NCBI GenBank assembly: GCA_003246265.1
Contig: QKAU01000056.1
Coordinates: 56,074 to 120,073 of the forward strand
Source of the DNA: Kiritimatiellales bacterium
Lineage (GTDB): Bacteria > Verrucomicrobiota > Kiritimatiellia > Kiritimatiellales > Pontiellaceae
Direction: 5' to 3'
Length of the DNA stretch: 64,000 bases
Shown here: piece after piece, positions 12,433 through 21,152 of the stretch
Layout of the letters: each line of letters begins with the position of its first letter
How positions within the stretch are numbered: the stretch's first letter is position 1
Notes under the pieces: model-generated
Told to the model about the DNA's origin: nothing
Seen by the model: only the letters and a program-made list of their open reading frames with translations
The model's database searches: none
Program-made: the position numbers and the translations under genes

Positions 12433-13653
12433 CTAGAACCTCAGGCGGGCCTGTTCCAGCCGTGCGGCCAACTCGGCCAGCACCCGCTCGTCGTCGTCCT
12501 CGCCGGCCGACTCGAATACCGCGCCAAACCGGATGAAAGGGCCGGTATTGTCCCACGGCACCGTAGAGATGCCGTGGTTCTCGATCAGGAAGAGCGACGC
12601 CTGTTCCGCATTGGCGAAATCGACCTCGCCCGCCCCCTTCGGTGCCTTGACGTAGAGGTAGAATGTTCCGCCGGGCATCTTCGCGTCGAAACCGGTGCTG
12701 CGCAGCACCTCGACCATGCGGCGGAGCCGCCTCTCGTAGTGGCCGCAGATGGCCTCGGCGAGCTGCTCGTCGGCGATGCCGGCGCAGGCGGCATGCTGGA
12801 TGGCCTTGAATTGGCCGCTGTCGCAGTTGTCCTTGATGGCGGCCAAGGCATCCACCGCCCACGGGGCGCCGCAAAAGAAGGCCAGACGCCAGCCGGTCAT
12901 GTTGTAGGCCTTGGACATCGAGTGCAGTTCGAGGGCGCACGCCTTGGCGCCCGGACGCTGGAGGATCGATTTGCGCTCCCCGTCGTAGACCAGGGTGGCG
13001 TAGGGCGCGTCCTGCACGATAAGGATGTTGTGCTTCAGGGCAAAGGCGATGAGCTCATCGTAGAAGGCATCGGTGGCCACCGCGCCCGTCGGATTGTTGG
13101 GGTAGTTGATGTAGAACAGCTTGCAGCGGTCCGCCAACGCCGGATCGATCCGCCCCAGATCGGGAAGGAAGCCGTTCTCCTGCAATAGCGGAATATCAAC
13201 CACTTCGCCGCCGAGGTATTTCGCGTGCGTCGCCATGACGGGATAGCCCGGAACGGTCTGGAACACGACATCGCCGGGGTTCACGAAGGCCAGCGGAAGC
13301 ATGGCGAGCGCGGGCTTGGTGCCGATGCTGTGGTTGATCTCGGCCGCCGGATCGAGCTCCACGCCGAAGAATTGCCGCATGTATGCTGCCGCCGCCTGCT
13401 TGAATTCGGGAATGCCGTTGTCGGCATAGCCCCGGTTGGCGGGTTTGTCGACCTCCGCCTTGAGGGCGTCGCGGATCGGGGCCGGCGCCATCTGGTCGGG
13501 TTCGCCGACCCCGAAGTCGAGAATCTCCAGCCCCGGATGGAGCTTGCGGGCCTTGGCCTTGGCCCGCTTGATCTTCTCGAACTTGTAGATCTCGTTCGAC
13601 TTTCCGAATTGGGTGCCGCCGATGCGGTCGGCGAAAAGCAGTACGTGGTCCAT
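12433..13653 (-). CDS. dapL: LL-diaminopimelate aminotransferase
   Basis: This 406-residue class I/II PLP aminotransferase converts tetrahydrodipicolinate directly to LL-diaminopimelate with glutamate, bypassing acylated intermediates. Seen in sequence: ILDFGVGEPDQMAP near residue 45, YADNGIPEFKQAAA, PGYPVMATHAKYLGG, YPNNPTGAVA near 180, and the PLP lysine in SMSKAYNMTGWRLAF near residue 247. The start has GGAG upstream. The matching dapA, dapB and lysA genes are at 37-40 kb in this window, so lysine and peptidoglycan DAP can be made by the DapL route known in PVC bacteria, chlamydiae and plants. A 115-residue gene 9 bases upstream is probably co-transcribed. Confidence 0.88.
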   Translation of the reverse strand: MDHVLLFADRIGGTQFGKSNEIYKFEKIKRAKAKARKLHPGLEILDFGVGEPDQMAPAPIRDALKAEVDKPANRGYADNGIPEFKQAAAAYMRQFFGVELDPAAEINHSIGTKPALAMLPLAFVNPGDVVFQTVPGYPVMATHAKYLGGEVVDIPLLQENGFLPDLGRIDPALADRCKLFYINYPNNPTGAVATDAFYDELIAFALKHNILIVQDAPYATLVYDGERKSILQRPGAKACALELHSMSKAYNMTGWRLAFFCGAPWAVDALAAIKDNCDSGQFKAIQHAACAGIADEQLAEAICGHYERRLRRMVEVLRSTGFDAKMPGGTFYLYVKAPKGAGEVDFANAEQASLFLIENHGISTVPWDNTGPFIRFGAVFESAGEDDDERVLAELAARLEQARLRF

Positions 13654-13662
13654 TCCTTCTCC

Positions 13663-14010
13663 TTATTTAAAGCGATCCTTGACGGGCGTGATGAGCTTGT
13701 CGAGTTCTTGGTTGATGTTCTCGGCGGTGAATTTCTGCAGATCGATGGCGCGCGAGGAGTTGACGTAGACGCCGTTCTCGATTTCGGTATTCTCGCGGTA
13801 GAGGCCGATCACCAGCTTTTCCGCAATGACGTCAACCGAGAAGTAGACCAGGTCGACCACGAGGCCCCCCTTGGTCCTGTGCTCCAGGGAAAAGACATAT
13901 TGCAGGTTGCGGGCATACTGCCCCGAGATGGTGAGCTGGTCCTCGGTCCGCCGGTGCCGGAAACCCCGTTTTTCCATAGCCGTTTTGATGATACCCCCGC
14001 GAGCCAGCAT
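13663..14010 (-). CDS. Small conserved-looking hypothetical protein
   Basis: The gene encodes 115 residues; the start (MLARGGIIKTAMEKRGF) has GGAGGG at ideal spacing. I do not recognise the family. It is soluble and charged, with predicted beta-rich middle segments (QYVFSLEHRTKGGLVVDLVYFS, given here only as type) and a C-terminal helix containing INQELDKLITPVKDRF. There is no signal peptide and no Cys. It ends 9 bases before dapL, so it is probably translated from the same mRNA. A link to DAP or lysine metabolism is only suggested by position. Confidence 0.6.
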   Translation of the reverse strand: MLARGGIIKTAMEKRGFRHRRTEDQLTISGQYARNLQYVFSLEHRTKGGLVVDLVYFSVDVIAEKLVIGLYRENTEIENGVYVNSSRAIDLQKFTAENINQELDKLITPVKDRFK

Positions 14011-14080
14011 GGCGCCCTCCTGTCTTTCCCATGGAAACCGGGAAACAAGGGGTGCAATGATTGGAAAAACGCGGATCGAG

Positions 14081-14866
14081 TCAAGGGCTTTCTGGCAGCT
14101 TCGAGACCTCGATGGAGAGGTTGTCGATGCAGGCGAGCCCGAGCTGTTCCTTCGAGGTCAGGAAGCCGGCATGGAGCCGCGTGAGATTCCACATGGCGGC
14201 GGTCACGGCATTCTTATCCCCGTCCAGGAAGTGCAGACGGGCAACAGTCTGCCCGCTTTGGCTGGTGATTTCCGCAGTGGCCCAGAAGGAATCCGGCTCG
14301 GACAGCTTCCTGACCACGAGCACAAAGCGGTACCAACCGGATATGTTCACCTTGTCGGAATCGGGTCGCGGAACGATCGCGTGGGGAGGAAGCTCCACGG
14401 AGTCCTCGCCCGCCACCGCGCCGAAGAAGCGCCAGTTTCCGTTTGTCTGGGAGGCCAATTCGACGGTCCAGCAGGCTTTGTCGCTCAGCAGGGAATTGCC
14501 GATGCCCACGCAAAGGACCGGCTTCTCGGCGATCGGGCGCGTGGAGGGAATCCCGACGCGGAAATCGAATGCCAGCTCCATCCGCTCCCCGGGCATCCAG
14601 CGAACAGGTTCGCCCGTGATGCAGCGGATGGAGGACGCGTCCACCTTGACCAGCAGGGCCTTGTCGCCCTTCCGGTCCTCCTTGCCGACCTGGTCGGCCA
14701 CTTGGAAGGCGGAGGAATCCTTGACCTTCTCAAAGACGTTCCAGCCGAGCTGCCCCTCCACGGGACCTTCCTTGAAGTCGTTGAAATCGTAGTGGACCGC
14801 AGTTTCGACTGCGTATCCAGCCGCCGCCAGGGTCGCCATTCCGATGATCAAGCCGATTCGTTGCAT
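14081..14866 (-). CDS. Secreted protein of unknown function, possible laminin-G/jelly-roll fold
   Basis: The start at 14866 (MQRIGLIIGMATLAAAGYA) follows AGGAAGG at 9 bases; an in-frame GTG at 14875 is less likely. The protein has 261 residues. A signal peptide is followed by YDFNDFKEGPVEGQLGW, a beginning typical of PVC-bacterial LamG-like or other jelly-roll secreted proteins. The rest alternates strands without catalytic motifs. The C-terminus (CIDNLSIEVSKLPES) lacks a PEP-CTERM anchor. It lies downstream of the glycosyltransferase-like gene in the same direction with a 92-base gap. Function is unknown, perhaps carbohydrate or cell-surface binding. Confidence 0.6.
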   Translation of the reverse strand: MQRIGLIIGMATLAAAGYAVETAVHYDFNDFKEGPVEGQLGWNVFEKVKDSSAFQVADQVGKEDRKGDKALLVKVDASSIRCITGEPVRWMPGERMELAFDFRVGIPSTRPIAEKPVLCVGIGNSLLSDKACWTVELASQTNGNWRFFGAVAGEDSVELPPHAIVPRPDSDKVNISGWYRFVLVVRKLSEPDSFWATAEITSQSGQTVARLHFLDGDKNAVTAAMWNLTRLHAGFLTSKEQLGLACIDNLSIEVSKLPESP

Positions 14867-14958
14867 CCCACACACCTTCCTTGACGGGCCAAACCTTGGC
14901 CCGAAATCGGTTTATTAGCAATATGGTTGCCAAAATTGCCCACCCGCCCTCCGCAATT

Positions 14959-16683
14959 CTATTCCAGCCCCAGGTCAACGCGCCGAACCACGGCATCCCG
15001 CCTGCGAAGCCAAGGATGCCGGCCCAGATCCTTGCAATCGGCCCGCCACACCAGGATCCGGTACGCTTCGACCGGTCGGGGAAGCGCAAACGAAATTGCC
15101 GTCGCCCCGTTCGTCGTGCCGTCGAGAATGTGCGCCCCGACGCCCGCGACAGTCCTATAGGTGCCATGGTCAAGCGGGGTCCAGCGGAACGCCTTGATCC
15201 CGGGTATCTGGACCATATGGGTCCGGCCTGCCCCGCCTTCGAGCAGCAGTCCATGGTCTCCTTCAAGCCCGATCTTCACGGCGGCCCCCATGTCGGGCAG
15301 CGGTTCGCCGGGCTCCCAGGGGATGCCGTTTTGTCCGGGCATCATCGTGAGCACTTCGACCTCCATGGCGGGGTCGTGGTATGCCACGCGGAGGATGTTT
15401 TCGCAAAACTGGGCACGGATAAACTCGCCGGGGAGGTTGACCAGCAAGAGGCGGGATCCCGGTTCGAGATCCCGGCAGGCTGGCGCCATCTGCCCCAGCA
15501 TTTCATCCACCGACCCAGGCTGTCCGGCAATGGCGGCGTGCCGCGCATGCAGATGGAAGGCCTGGAATCCGGCATAGAGGGCTAGCAGGAGGCAGAGAGA
15601 GCGCCCCCCCCACAACCTCCGTTCGCGGGCGACCAGGGCGGCGACGGCACAGAAGGCGAACGATGGGATGTAGAGGTATCGTTCGCTGAGATAGACGCAG
15701 CTGGCTGGCAGCCAGGAGAGCACCGCCCAGGCAACCAGCAACCAGTACAACCGTTTGCTACGCAACATCCATCCCGACAATGCAGCCGCCATGGCACCGA
15801 GAACCAGCACCAGGGGGCGATGGATCTGGGCAACCGTGGCGGAATCGGCAAAGGGCACCGTGGTTTCCGCCCAGAAAAGGTTGCCGGCATAGCTGCGCAA
15901 CTGCAGCCAAAGATGCAGGGGAAAGCGGGCGTCCAGCGGAGAAACGAGATAGGGAAAGACGAAATCGCTGCCCCTGCCCCCCAAGGCGGCCTGCTTGGCG
16001 GCAACGATCGCCAGCGCGAGGACGGCATAGGCGGCGAACAACCCGACATCGATCCGCCTACGCGCAATCCAGCAGTCGTACGCCAGAAGCAGTGCCGGCA
16101 GGACCAGCACCGATTCCTTGGTCAGGAATCCGGCGGCGAAGCAGGGCAAGGCCCACCACCGTCGACCCGACAAGTGCAAGGCAAAGGCCCCCAGGAAGGC
16201 AAGCGCCGCCAGCGAGTCGGTGCGTCCCGCCACGTACCAGATGCATTCGGAATGCGATGCCAGTCCGGCGAACAGCACTGCACCGAGGGTGGCGGGCAAT
16301 CCCGGACCCAGCAGGCGGAAGAGCAGGAAGCCTACCACGAGGGAGCATGCCAAGTGGATACCGACATTGGTGAACGTCAGCCCCAGGGGATAGGTTTCGC
16401 CCCAGATCGCCCGGTCCACGGCGTAGGAAAGCACCACGAAGGGACGGAAGAAGCGGATGCGGCCCTCCTCCTGCATGAACCACAGGTGGTCCCACCGGTT
16501 CTCGACCGTCATGGCCTCGATGGCACCGATCCGGCCAGCCGACCATTGCTGGATGTGGTCGAGATAGCGGTAGTCGTCATCCTCGAGCCGCGGTTGCCGG
16601 ATCATCGGCCATGCCGTGGCAAGGACCACCAGCGCACACAGGAGGTGGCTTGCCAGCAAGGTATGGCGACAGGGTGCGGACAT
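14959..16683 (-). CDS. Polytopic membrane protein, GT-C glycosyltransferase-like
   Basis: The frame extends upstream to 16980, but that part is low-complexity Arg/Pro sequence antisense to another gene. The real start is MSAPCRHTLL at 16683, giving 574 residues. About ten hydrophobic helices cover residues 10-440, followed by a soluble C-terminal domain of about 130 residues. The first loop after helix 1 carries an acidic cluster, LEDDDYRYLDH, in the place where GT-C enzymes (PMT/ArnT/TMTC-like) hold their DxD/catalytic acid. RPFVVLSYAVDRAIWG and GLTFTNVGIHL resemble the polyprenyl-sugar-using membrane mannosyltransferases of that group. Donor and acceptor are unknown. It lies downstream of a strong terminator, so it needs its own promoter. 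Confidence 0.6.
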   Translation of the reverse strand: MSAPCRHTLLASHLLCALVVLATAWPMIRQPRLEDDDYRYLDHIQQWSAGRIGAIEAMTVENRWDHLWFMQEEGRIRFFRPFVVLSYAVDRAIWGETYPLGLTFTNVGIHLACSLVVGFLLFRLLGPGLPATLGAVLFAGLASHSECIWYVAGRTDSLAALAFLGAFALHLSGRRWWALPCFAAGFLTKESVLVLPALLLAYDCWIARRRIDVGLFAAYAVLALAIVAAKQAALGGRGSDFVFPYLVSPLDARFPLHLWLQLRSYAGNLFWAETTVPFADSATVAQIHRPLVLVLGAMAAALSGWMLRSKRLYWLLVAWAVLSWLPASCVYLSERYLYIPSFAFCAVAALVARERRLWGGRSLCLLLALYAGFQAFHLHARHAAIAGQPGSVDEMLGQMAPACRDLEPGSRLLLVNLPGEFIRAQFCENILRVAYHDPAMEVEVLTMMPGQNGIPWEPGEPLPDMGAAVKIGLEGDHGLLLEGGAGRTHMVQIPGIKAFRWTPLDHGTYRTVAGVGAHILDGTTNGATAISFALPRPVEAYRILVWRADCKDLGRHPWLRRRDAVVRRVDLGLE

Positions 16684-16718
16684 GACGGGAAAAGGTAGCG
16701 GACCGTCCCCTGGATTCC

Positions 16719-16753
16719 AAAAAGAAAAAGCCTCCCGCCAACGGGGAGGCTTT
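16719..16753 (-). terminator. Strong rho-independent terminator after the Cys-rich gene
   Basis: On the minus strand, arms AAAGCCTCCC and GGGAGGCTTT enclose a 7-base loop and are followed by a T-rich run (TTTCTTTTT). It lies 30 bases downstream of the Cys-rich gene and separates it from the glycosyltransferase-like gene. Confidence 0.85.
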
Positions 16754-16783
16754 CGTGCATCCAGCGATGCGCAGACGGACCCT

Positions 16784-17008
16784 CTATTCGGCCTTCTTCT
16801 GTTCCGCGGCCTTCTTGGCCTCGCACTTCTTGGCGCACTCTTCGCACTTCTTCTCGGCCGTGCACTTGTCGCACTTCTTCTCGGCCGGGCAAGCCGAACA
16901 GGCCGCCTTGTCCTCCTTCTTCGCCTTGCATCCACAGGTGTCGCAGGCAAAGGCCGAGGAACCGGCAACGAACAGCGCAACGGCTACGATACTCATCAGC
17001 TTCTTCAT
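16784..17008 (-). CDS. Small secreted Cys-rich protein, possibly metal-binding
   Basis: The gene encodes 74 residues with AAAAGGAG before the ATG. A clear signal peptide (MKKLMSIVAVALFVAGSSAFA) is followed by a mature chain of about 53 residues containing ten cysteines. Eight are arranged as four CxxC pairs (CDTC, CSAC, CDKC, CEEC), set in Lys/Glu/Ala-rich spacers with a charged Cys-free tail. Such tight CxxC spacing suggests metal or Fe-S binding, or a set of disulfides once exported. I do not recognise a named family. It is flanked by its own terminator and stands alone as a single-gene unit after the gcv operon. Function is inferred only from composition. Confidence 0.75.
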   Translation of the reverse strand: MKKLMSIVAVALFVAGSSAFACDTCGCKAKKEDKAACSACPAEKKCDKCTAEKKCEECAKKCEAKKAAEQKKAE

Positions 17009-17104
17009 GGTCCCGTACTCCTTTTAGGGTTGATTTACCAATTGCGGACTTATGACCCATCCGTCTCTGTTACGTTCAAAATAGTAGCAAGCAAACCGGT
17101 TTTG

Positions 17105-18553
17105 TCACGAATAACTTAGCCGCATGTCCCGCGCAGCCTTGACTTCGTCAAGCCGGCCCACGGGGGTGGTTACGGGGGCTTCATGGAGTTTTTCGGGATC
17201 GGTTTTGGCCAGTTCGACCAGCTCCGCCATGACTTCGACAAACCGGTCCAGGGTATCGCGATCCTCCGATTCCGTTGGCTCCACCATGATGGCCTCGGGC
17301 ACGTTGAGCGGAAAATAGACGGTGGGCGGGTGGATGCCACGGTCGATCATGCCCTTGGCAAGGTCGAGGGTGTGGATTCCATGCTTCCTGAGGAATTCCC
17401 CCGAGAATACGAACTCGTGCATGCAACGGCCCTTGAACTCCTCTCCGAAGAGGGGCCGCAGCTTCTCCTGAAGATAGTTGGCGTTGAGCACGGCGCGGTT
17501 GCTGGTGCCGAGCATGCCGTCGCGCCCCAGCGAAAGGATATAGGCATAGGCGCGGGCGACCACCCCGAAATTGCCGTAGAACGGGGCGATGTATCCAATG
17601 CTCTTGGGTTCGTCGTAGTTCAGTGCGTAGGTGCCGTCCCGGGTCTTTTCCACTCGCGAGATCGGCAGGTATGGCTGCAATTTTTCGACCACCCCGACCG
17701 GTCCCGCACCAGGCCCGCCGCCGCCGTGGGGCGTGGCGAAGGACTTGTGCAGGTTGAGATGGCAGATGTCGAAGCCCATGTCCCCGGGCTTGTAGCGGCC
17801 CATGATGGCGTTGAAGTTGGCGCCATCGTAGTACATCAGCCCGTCTACCCCATGCACCGCATCGCAGATCTCCTTGATGCGCATCTCGAAGACACCCAGC
17901 GTGTTTGGACAGGTGAGCATGACGCCCGCGGTCCTCTCGTTGAGCGCTGCCTTGAAAAGGTCGAAATCCATCATGCCCTTGTCGTCGGAGGGAACAGTCA
18001 CCACCTTGTAGCCGGCCAGCTGGGCGCTGGCGGGATTGGTGCCGTGCGCGGAATCGGGAATGATGATGTGGTCCTTCTGCGTGTTGCCGCGATCGCGATG
18101 GTAGGCCGCCATGATCATCACGCCGGTCAGTTCGCCGTGCGCCCCCGCCATGGGCTGCAGGGTGAACTCGGCCAGCCCGGTGATTTCCGAGAGGATACGT
18201 TCGGTGTGGTAGAGGATCGCCAGCGACCCCTGCGTCAGAAGCCCCCCGCCCCGCAACTGCGGCCAAAGCGGATGCACTTCGGTCAGCTCGGGCAGGTTGG
18301 CGGCTGCCTCGCACGCCTTCGGGTTGTATTTCATCGTGCACGAGCCCAACGGATAGAAGTGCGTATCGACCGAGAAGTTGAGACGCGACAACGCCGTGAA
18401 ATGGCGCACCACCTCCGCCTCCGAAACCTCCGGGAGTTGCGCCGGCTTGCTGCGCAGATACTTGGCGGGGATCTCCTCGGTCGGGGAAATCTTGATGGAG
18501 GACATTCTCACCCCGGGCCGTCCCGGCGACGATTTTTCATAAATGAGCTTCAT
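17105..18553 (-). CDS. gcvPB: Glycine dehydrogenase (decarboxylating) subunit 2
   Basis: The protein has 482 residues, the C-terminal half of the split P-protein. The PLP-binding lysine is in NLHKSFATPHGGGGPG near residue 270. PLGSCTMKYNP near 70 and IIPDSAHGTNPASA near 180 are other family hallmarks. With GcvPA it decarboxylates glycine and loads the aminomethyl group on lipoyl-GcvH. It starts 10 bases after gcvPA and is the last gene of a gcvT-gcvPA-gcvPB unit. No gcvH lies in the cluster or elsewhere in the window. Confidence 0.95.
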   Translation of the reverse strand: MKLIYEKSSPGRPGVRMSSIKISPTEEIPAKYLRSKPAQLPEVSEAEVVRHFTALSRLNFSVDTHFYPLGSCTMKYNPKACEAAANLPELTEVHPLWPQLRGGGLLTQGSLAILYHTERILSEITGLAEFTLQPMAGAHGELTGVMIMAAYHRDRGNTQKDHIIIPDSAHGTNPASAQLAGYKVVTVPSDDKGMMDFDLFKAALNERTAGVMLTCPNTLGVFEMRIKEICDAVHGVDGLMYYDGANFNAIMGRYKPGDMGFDICHLNLHKSFATPHGGGGPGAGPVGVVEKLQPYLPISRVEKTRDGTYALNYDEPKSIGYIAPFYGNFGVVARAYAYILSLGRDGMLGTSNRAVLNANYLQEKLRPLFGEEFKGRCMHEFVFSGEFLRKHGIHTLDLAKGMIDRGIHPPTVYFPLNVPEAIMVEPTESEDRDTLDRFVEVMAELVELAKTDPEKLHEAPVTTPVGRLDEVKAARDMRLSYS

Positions 18554-18563
18554 GGTCCGGTTC

Positions 18564-19913
18564 CTATGCTTTCAGCACGCTTTCGAGTTTGGCGACAAGG
18601 ATGTCGATCTCCTCCTTGGTGCGCTTTTCCGTGAAGGCCAGCAACAGGACGTTTTCCATCCCCTTGTAGTAGCGTCCGACCGGGAAGCCGGCGGCAATGC
18701 CCTGGTCGACGAGCGCACTGACGACATCGGAGGCATCCTTCGGCAGGCGGATGGCGAATTCGTTGAAGAAGCGGCGGTTGAACGCCGGCTCGACGCCGGG
18801 AATCTTCGCAAGCTTGTGCCATGCATAGGAGGCCCGGTCCATGCAGTCGCGGCCCACTTCAAGGAACCCTTCGCGGCCGACCAGGGAGAGGTAGATGATC
18901 GCCCGCAACGCGCAAAGCTGGACGTTCGAACAGATGTTTGAGGTCGCCTTCTCGCGGCGGATGTGCTGCTCGCGCGCCTGCAGGGTCAGCACGAATCCGC
19001 GCCGCCCCTTATGGTCGACCGTTTCGCCCACGATGCGTCCCGGCATCTTCCGCACATGCTTCTTCGTGGTTGCCATAAAACCGAGGTAGGGGCCGCCGAA
19101 GTTGAGCGGCAGGCCCAGGCTTTGCCCCTCGCCCGTCACGATGTCGGCTCCCATGGCGCCGGGCGTTTCGACCACCGAAAGTGCCATCGGGTAGACCGAC
19201 ATGATGGCGAGCGCATTGGACTCATGCACCTTGTCCACGAGCTCCTTGAGGTTGTCGAGGCATCCGAAGAAGTTGGGGTTCTGGAAGATGGCGGCTCCGA
19301 CCGTATCGTCGAGCGCGGCCTCGAACGCCTTCCGGTCGGCCACGCCGTTGCTGCCGAGCGGAATCTCCTGGTAGTCGACGGAGAGGTTCTGGGTGTAGCA
19401 ACGGAGCATCTTGCGGTAGATCGGGCTAACCCCCTGGTCGACCAGCACCTTGTTGCGCCCGGTGGAACGCAGGGCCATCATGACCGCCTCGAACAGCGCC
19501 GTCCCGCCGTCAAAAAGCGACGCGTTGGCCACCTCCATGCCGGTCAGGCGGCAGATGGCGGTCTGGTACTCGAACGCCGCCTGCAGCGTGCCCTGCGAGG
19601 CCTCGGGCTGGTACGGCGTATAGGCGGTATAGAATTCGCCTCGGCTGGCAAGTGCATTGACCGCCGCAGGGATGTAGTGGTCGTAGAAGCCCGCCCCGCA
19701 GAAATTGACGAGGTTGGTCGAATTCCTTCGGGCAATCTTCCGGATGTGCTGCATCATTTCCATCTCGGACAGCCCCTCCGGGATGTCCAGGAGGTCCGAC
19801 TGCAGGTCGGCCGGAATTTCGGCAAAGAGCTCGTCGAAGTCGCCGATGCCCAGGAACTCGAACATTTCGGCCTGGTCACGCTCGCTCGTGGCGCAGAACG
19901 GTGTCTTTTTCAT
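18564..19913 (-). CDS. gcvPA: Glycine dehydrogenase (decarboxylating) subunit 1
   Basis: The protein has 449 residues, the N-terminal half of the split glycine decarboxylase. Typical segments are FCGAGFYDHYIPAAV near residue 75, FYTAYTPYQPEASQGTLQ near 93, EYQTAICRLTGMEVANASL near 115 and SNICSNVQLCALRA near 325. It pairs with GcvPB, encoded next; the active site lies in subunit 2 and at the interface. The gene lies 18 bases after gcvT and 10 before gcvPB, so all three are co-transcribed. The start, MKKTPFCATSERD, is the first ATG. Confidence 0.95.
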   Translation of the reverse strand: MKKTPFCATSERDQAEMFEFLGIGDFDELFAEIPADLQSDLLDIPEGLSEMEMMQHIRKIARRNSTNLVNFCGAGFYDHYIPAAVNALASRGEFYTAYTPYQPEASQGTLQAAFEYQTAICRLTGMEVANASLFDGGTALFEAVMMALRSTGRNKVLVDQGVSPIYRKMLRCYTQNLSVDYQEIPLGSNGVADRKAFEAALDDTVGAAIFQNPNFFGCLDNLKELVDKVHESNALAIMSVYPMALSVVETPGAMGADIVTGEGQSLGLPLNFGGPYLGFMATTKKHVRKMPGRIVGETVDHKGRRGFVLTLQAREQHIRREKATSNICSNVQLCALRAIIYLSLVGREGFLEVGRDCMDRASYAWHKLAKIPGVEPAFNRRFFNEFAIRLPKDASDVVSALVDQGIAAGFPVGRYYKGMENVLLLAFTEKRTKEEIDILVAKLESVLKA

Positions 19914-19931
19914 AATCCTCGATTCCGGGAG

Positions 19932-21011
19932 CTAGCCTCTGGCTGTCCCCTGTTTGTAGAAAGGCAGATCAACCACCTGTGCGGGAAACCGCTTTCCTCG
20001 GATTTCAACCTCCAGAACGCGCCCACGGTTTGTGAACTCAGGTTCGACAAAAGCCATGGCCACGGCGACTCCCAGGCTGGGCGCTAGCGACCCGCTGCTC
20101 ACTTCCCCAACCTCCCGCCCGTCGGAGTAGAGCTTGTCGTGTTCGCGGGCGGCCCGCTTGGAATCAAAGGCCAAGCCAACAAGCAGCGACGTCGGATTAC
20201 CCAGCGCTTCCGCCACCTGATCCCGGCCGATGAACTCCTTGTCCATGCAGATGAACGCGCCACGGGAGGTTGCCACAGGCGAACGTTCTTCCGAAAGTTC
20301 GTGCCCGTATAGGGGATAGCCCATCTCCAGACGGAGAGTGTCGCGGGCACCCAATCCACCGGGAGCAACCAATGGATGCGCGAGGAGCCGACCCCATAAT
20401 CCCTCCACGGCAGCATTGGGCAGGTAGATTTCATATCCCAGCTCCCCGGTGTAGCCGGTGCGGCTCAGGATGCATGGGGTTTCCGGTGCCTCGAACTCCT
20501 TGAAACGGAAATATCCGAGGGTTGGCAGAGGGCATCCGAATACATCCTCCAGCACATTTCTCGATTCGGGCCCCTGGACGTCGAGCTTGGCCATGCCGCC
20601 TGAAAGGTCGACAAAGGTGGTATCCGGCGAAACATGGTTGCGGATCCAACGGGCATCCTTTTCGGTGGTTCCTGCGTTGACCACCAACATGAAGCGATCC
20701 TCGTCGAGCCGATAGCAAGTCAGGTCGTCCAGGGTACAACCCAACTCGTTGAGCATGAAGCCATAACGTATCTGCCCAACATCCATGGACCCCACATTGC
20801 AGGATAGCAGCATCTCGAGGTCGTCGATGGCTGAAGCGCCCGACAACTCGAATTCACCCATGTGGCAGATATCGAATACGGAGACTTGGGAGCGGGTGTG
20901 TGCATGTTCCTGCAGTATGCCCGCATACTGGATCGGCATATCCCAACCACCAAACCCACCCATCCGTGCGGCTAATTGAAGGTGCTGCCCATGCAGCGGC
21001 GTTTTCTTCAT
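19932..21011 (-). CDS. gcvT: Glycine cleavage system aminomethyltransferase (T-protein)
   Basis: The protein has 359 residues, usual for GcvT. MGGFGGWDMPIQYAGILQEH and the FDICHMGEFELSG motif lie in the first 60 residues. SRTGYTGELGYEI near 188 and LGARDTLRLEMGYPLYGHEL near 225 are family signatures. It transfers the methylene from the aminomethyl-lipoyl H-protein to tetrahydrofolate, releasing ammonia. It is the first gene of the gcv operon. The 141-base region upstream holds no glycine-riboswitch core that I can recognise. It is divergent from the tandem histidine kinases. Confidence 0.93.
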   Translation of the reverse strand: MKKTPLHGQHLQLAARMGGFGGWDMPIQYAGILQEHAHTRSQVSVFDICHMGEFELSGASAIDDLEMLLSCNVGSMDVGQIRYGFMLNELGCTLDDLTCYRLDEDRFMLVVNAGTTEKDARWIRNHVSPDTTFVDLSGGMAKLDVQGPESRNVLEDVFGCPLPTLGYFRFKEFEAPETPCILSRTGYTGELGYEIYLPNAAVEGLWGRLLAHPLVAPGGLGARDTLRLEMGYPLYGHELSEERSPVATSRGAFICMDKEFIGRDQVAEALGNPTSLLVGLAFDSKRAAREHDKLYSDGREVGEVSSGSLAPSLGVAVAMAFVEPEFTNRGRVLEVEIRGKRFPAQVVDLPFYKQGTARG

Positions 21012-21152
21012 GACCGGCGGACTCTAGGCGATCGGCTCCACCGCCGCAAATGGAATCTGGTTCCAACAACACAGTCGCCCGGGAAATCTTCCAATCATTA
21101 CCGCCCCTACAATTAGATTGTTGAGGAATTCTTCTGTGCTAAAAATCAACTG

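Noticed and set aside
16684..16980. 99-residue N-terminal extension of the glycosyltransferase-like protein
   Set aside because: It is Arg/Pro-rich low-complexity sequence overlapping the Cys-rich gene in another frame and spanning its terminator; the Met at 16683 starts a normal membrane protein.
21012..21152. Glycine riboswitch upstream of gcvT
   Set aside because: I looked for the paired aptamer core and saw none in the 141-base gap.
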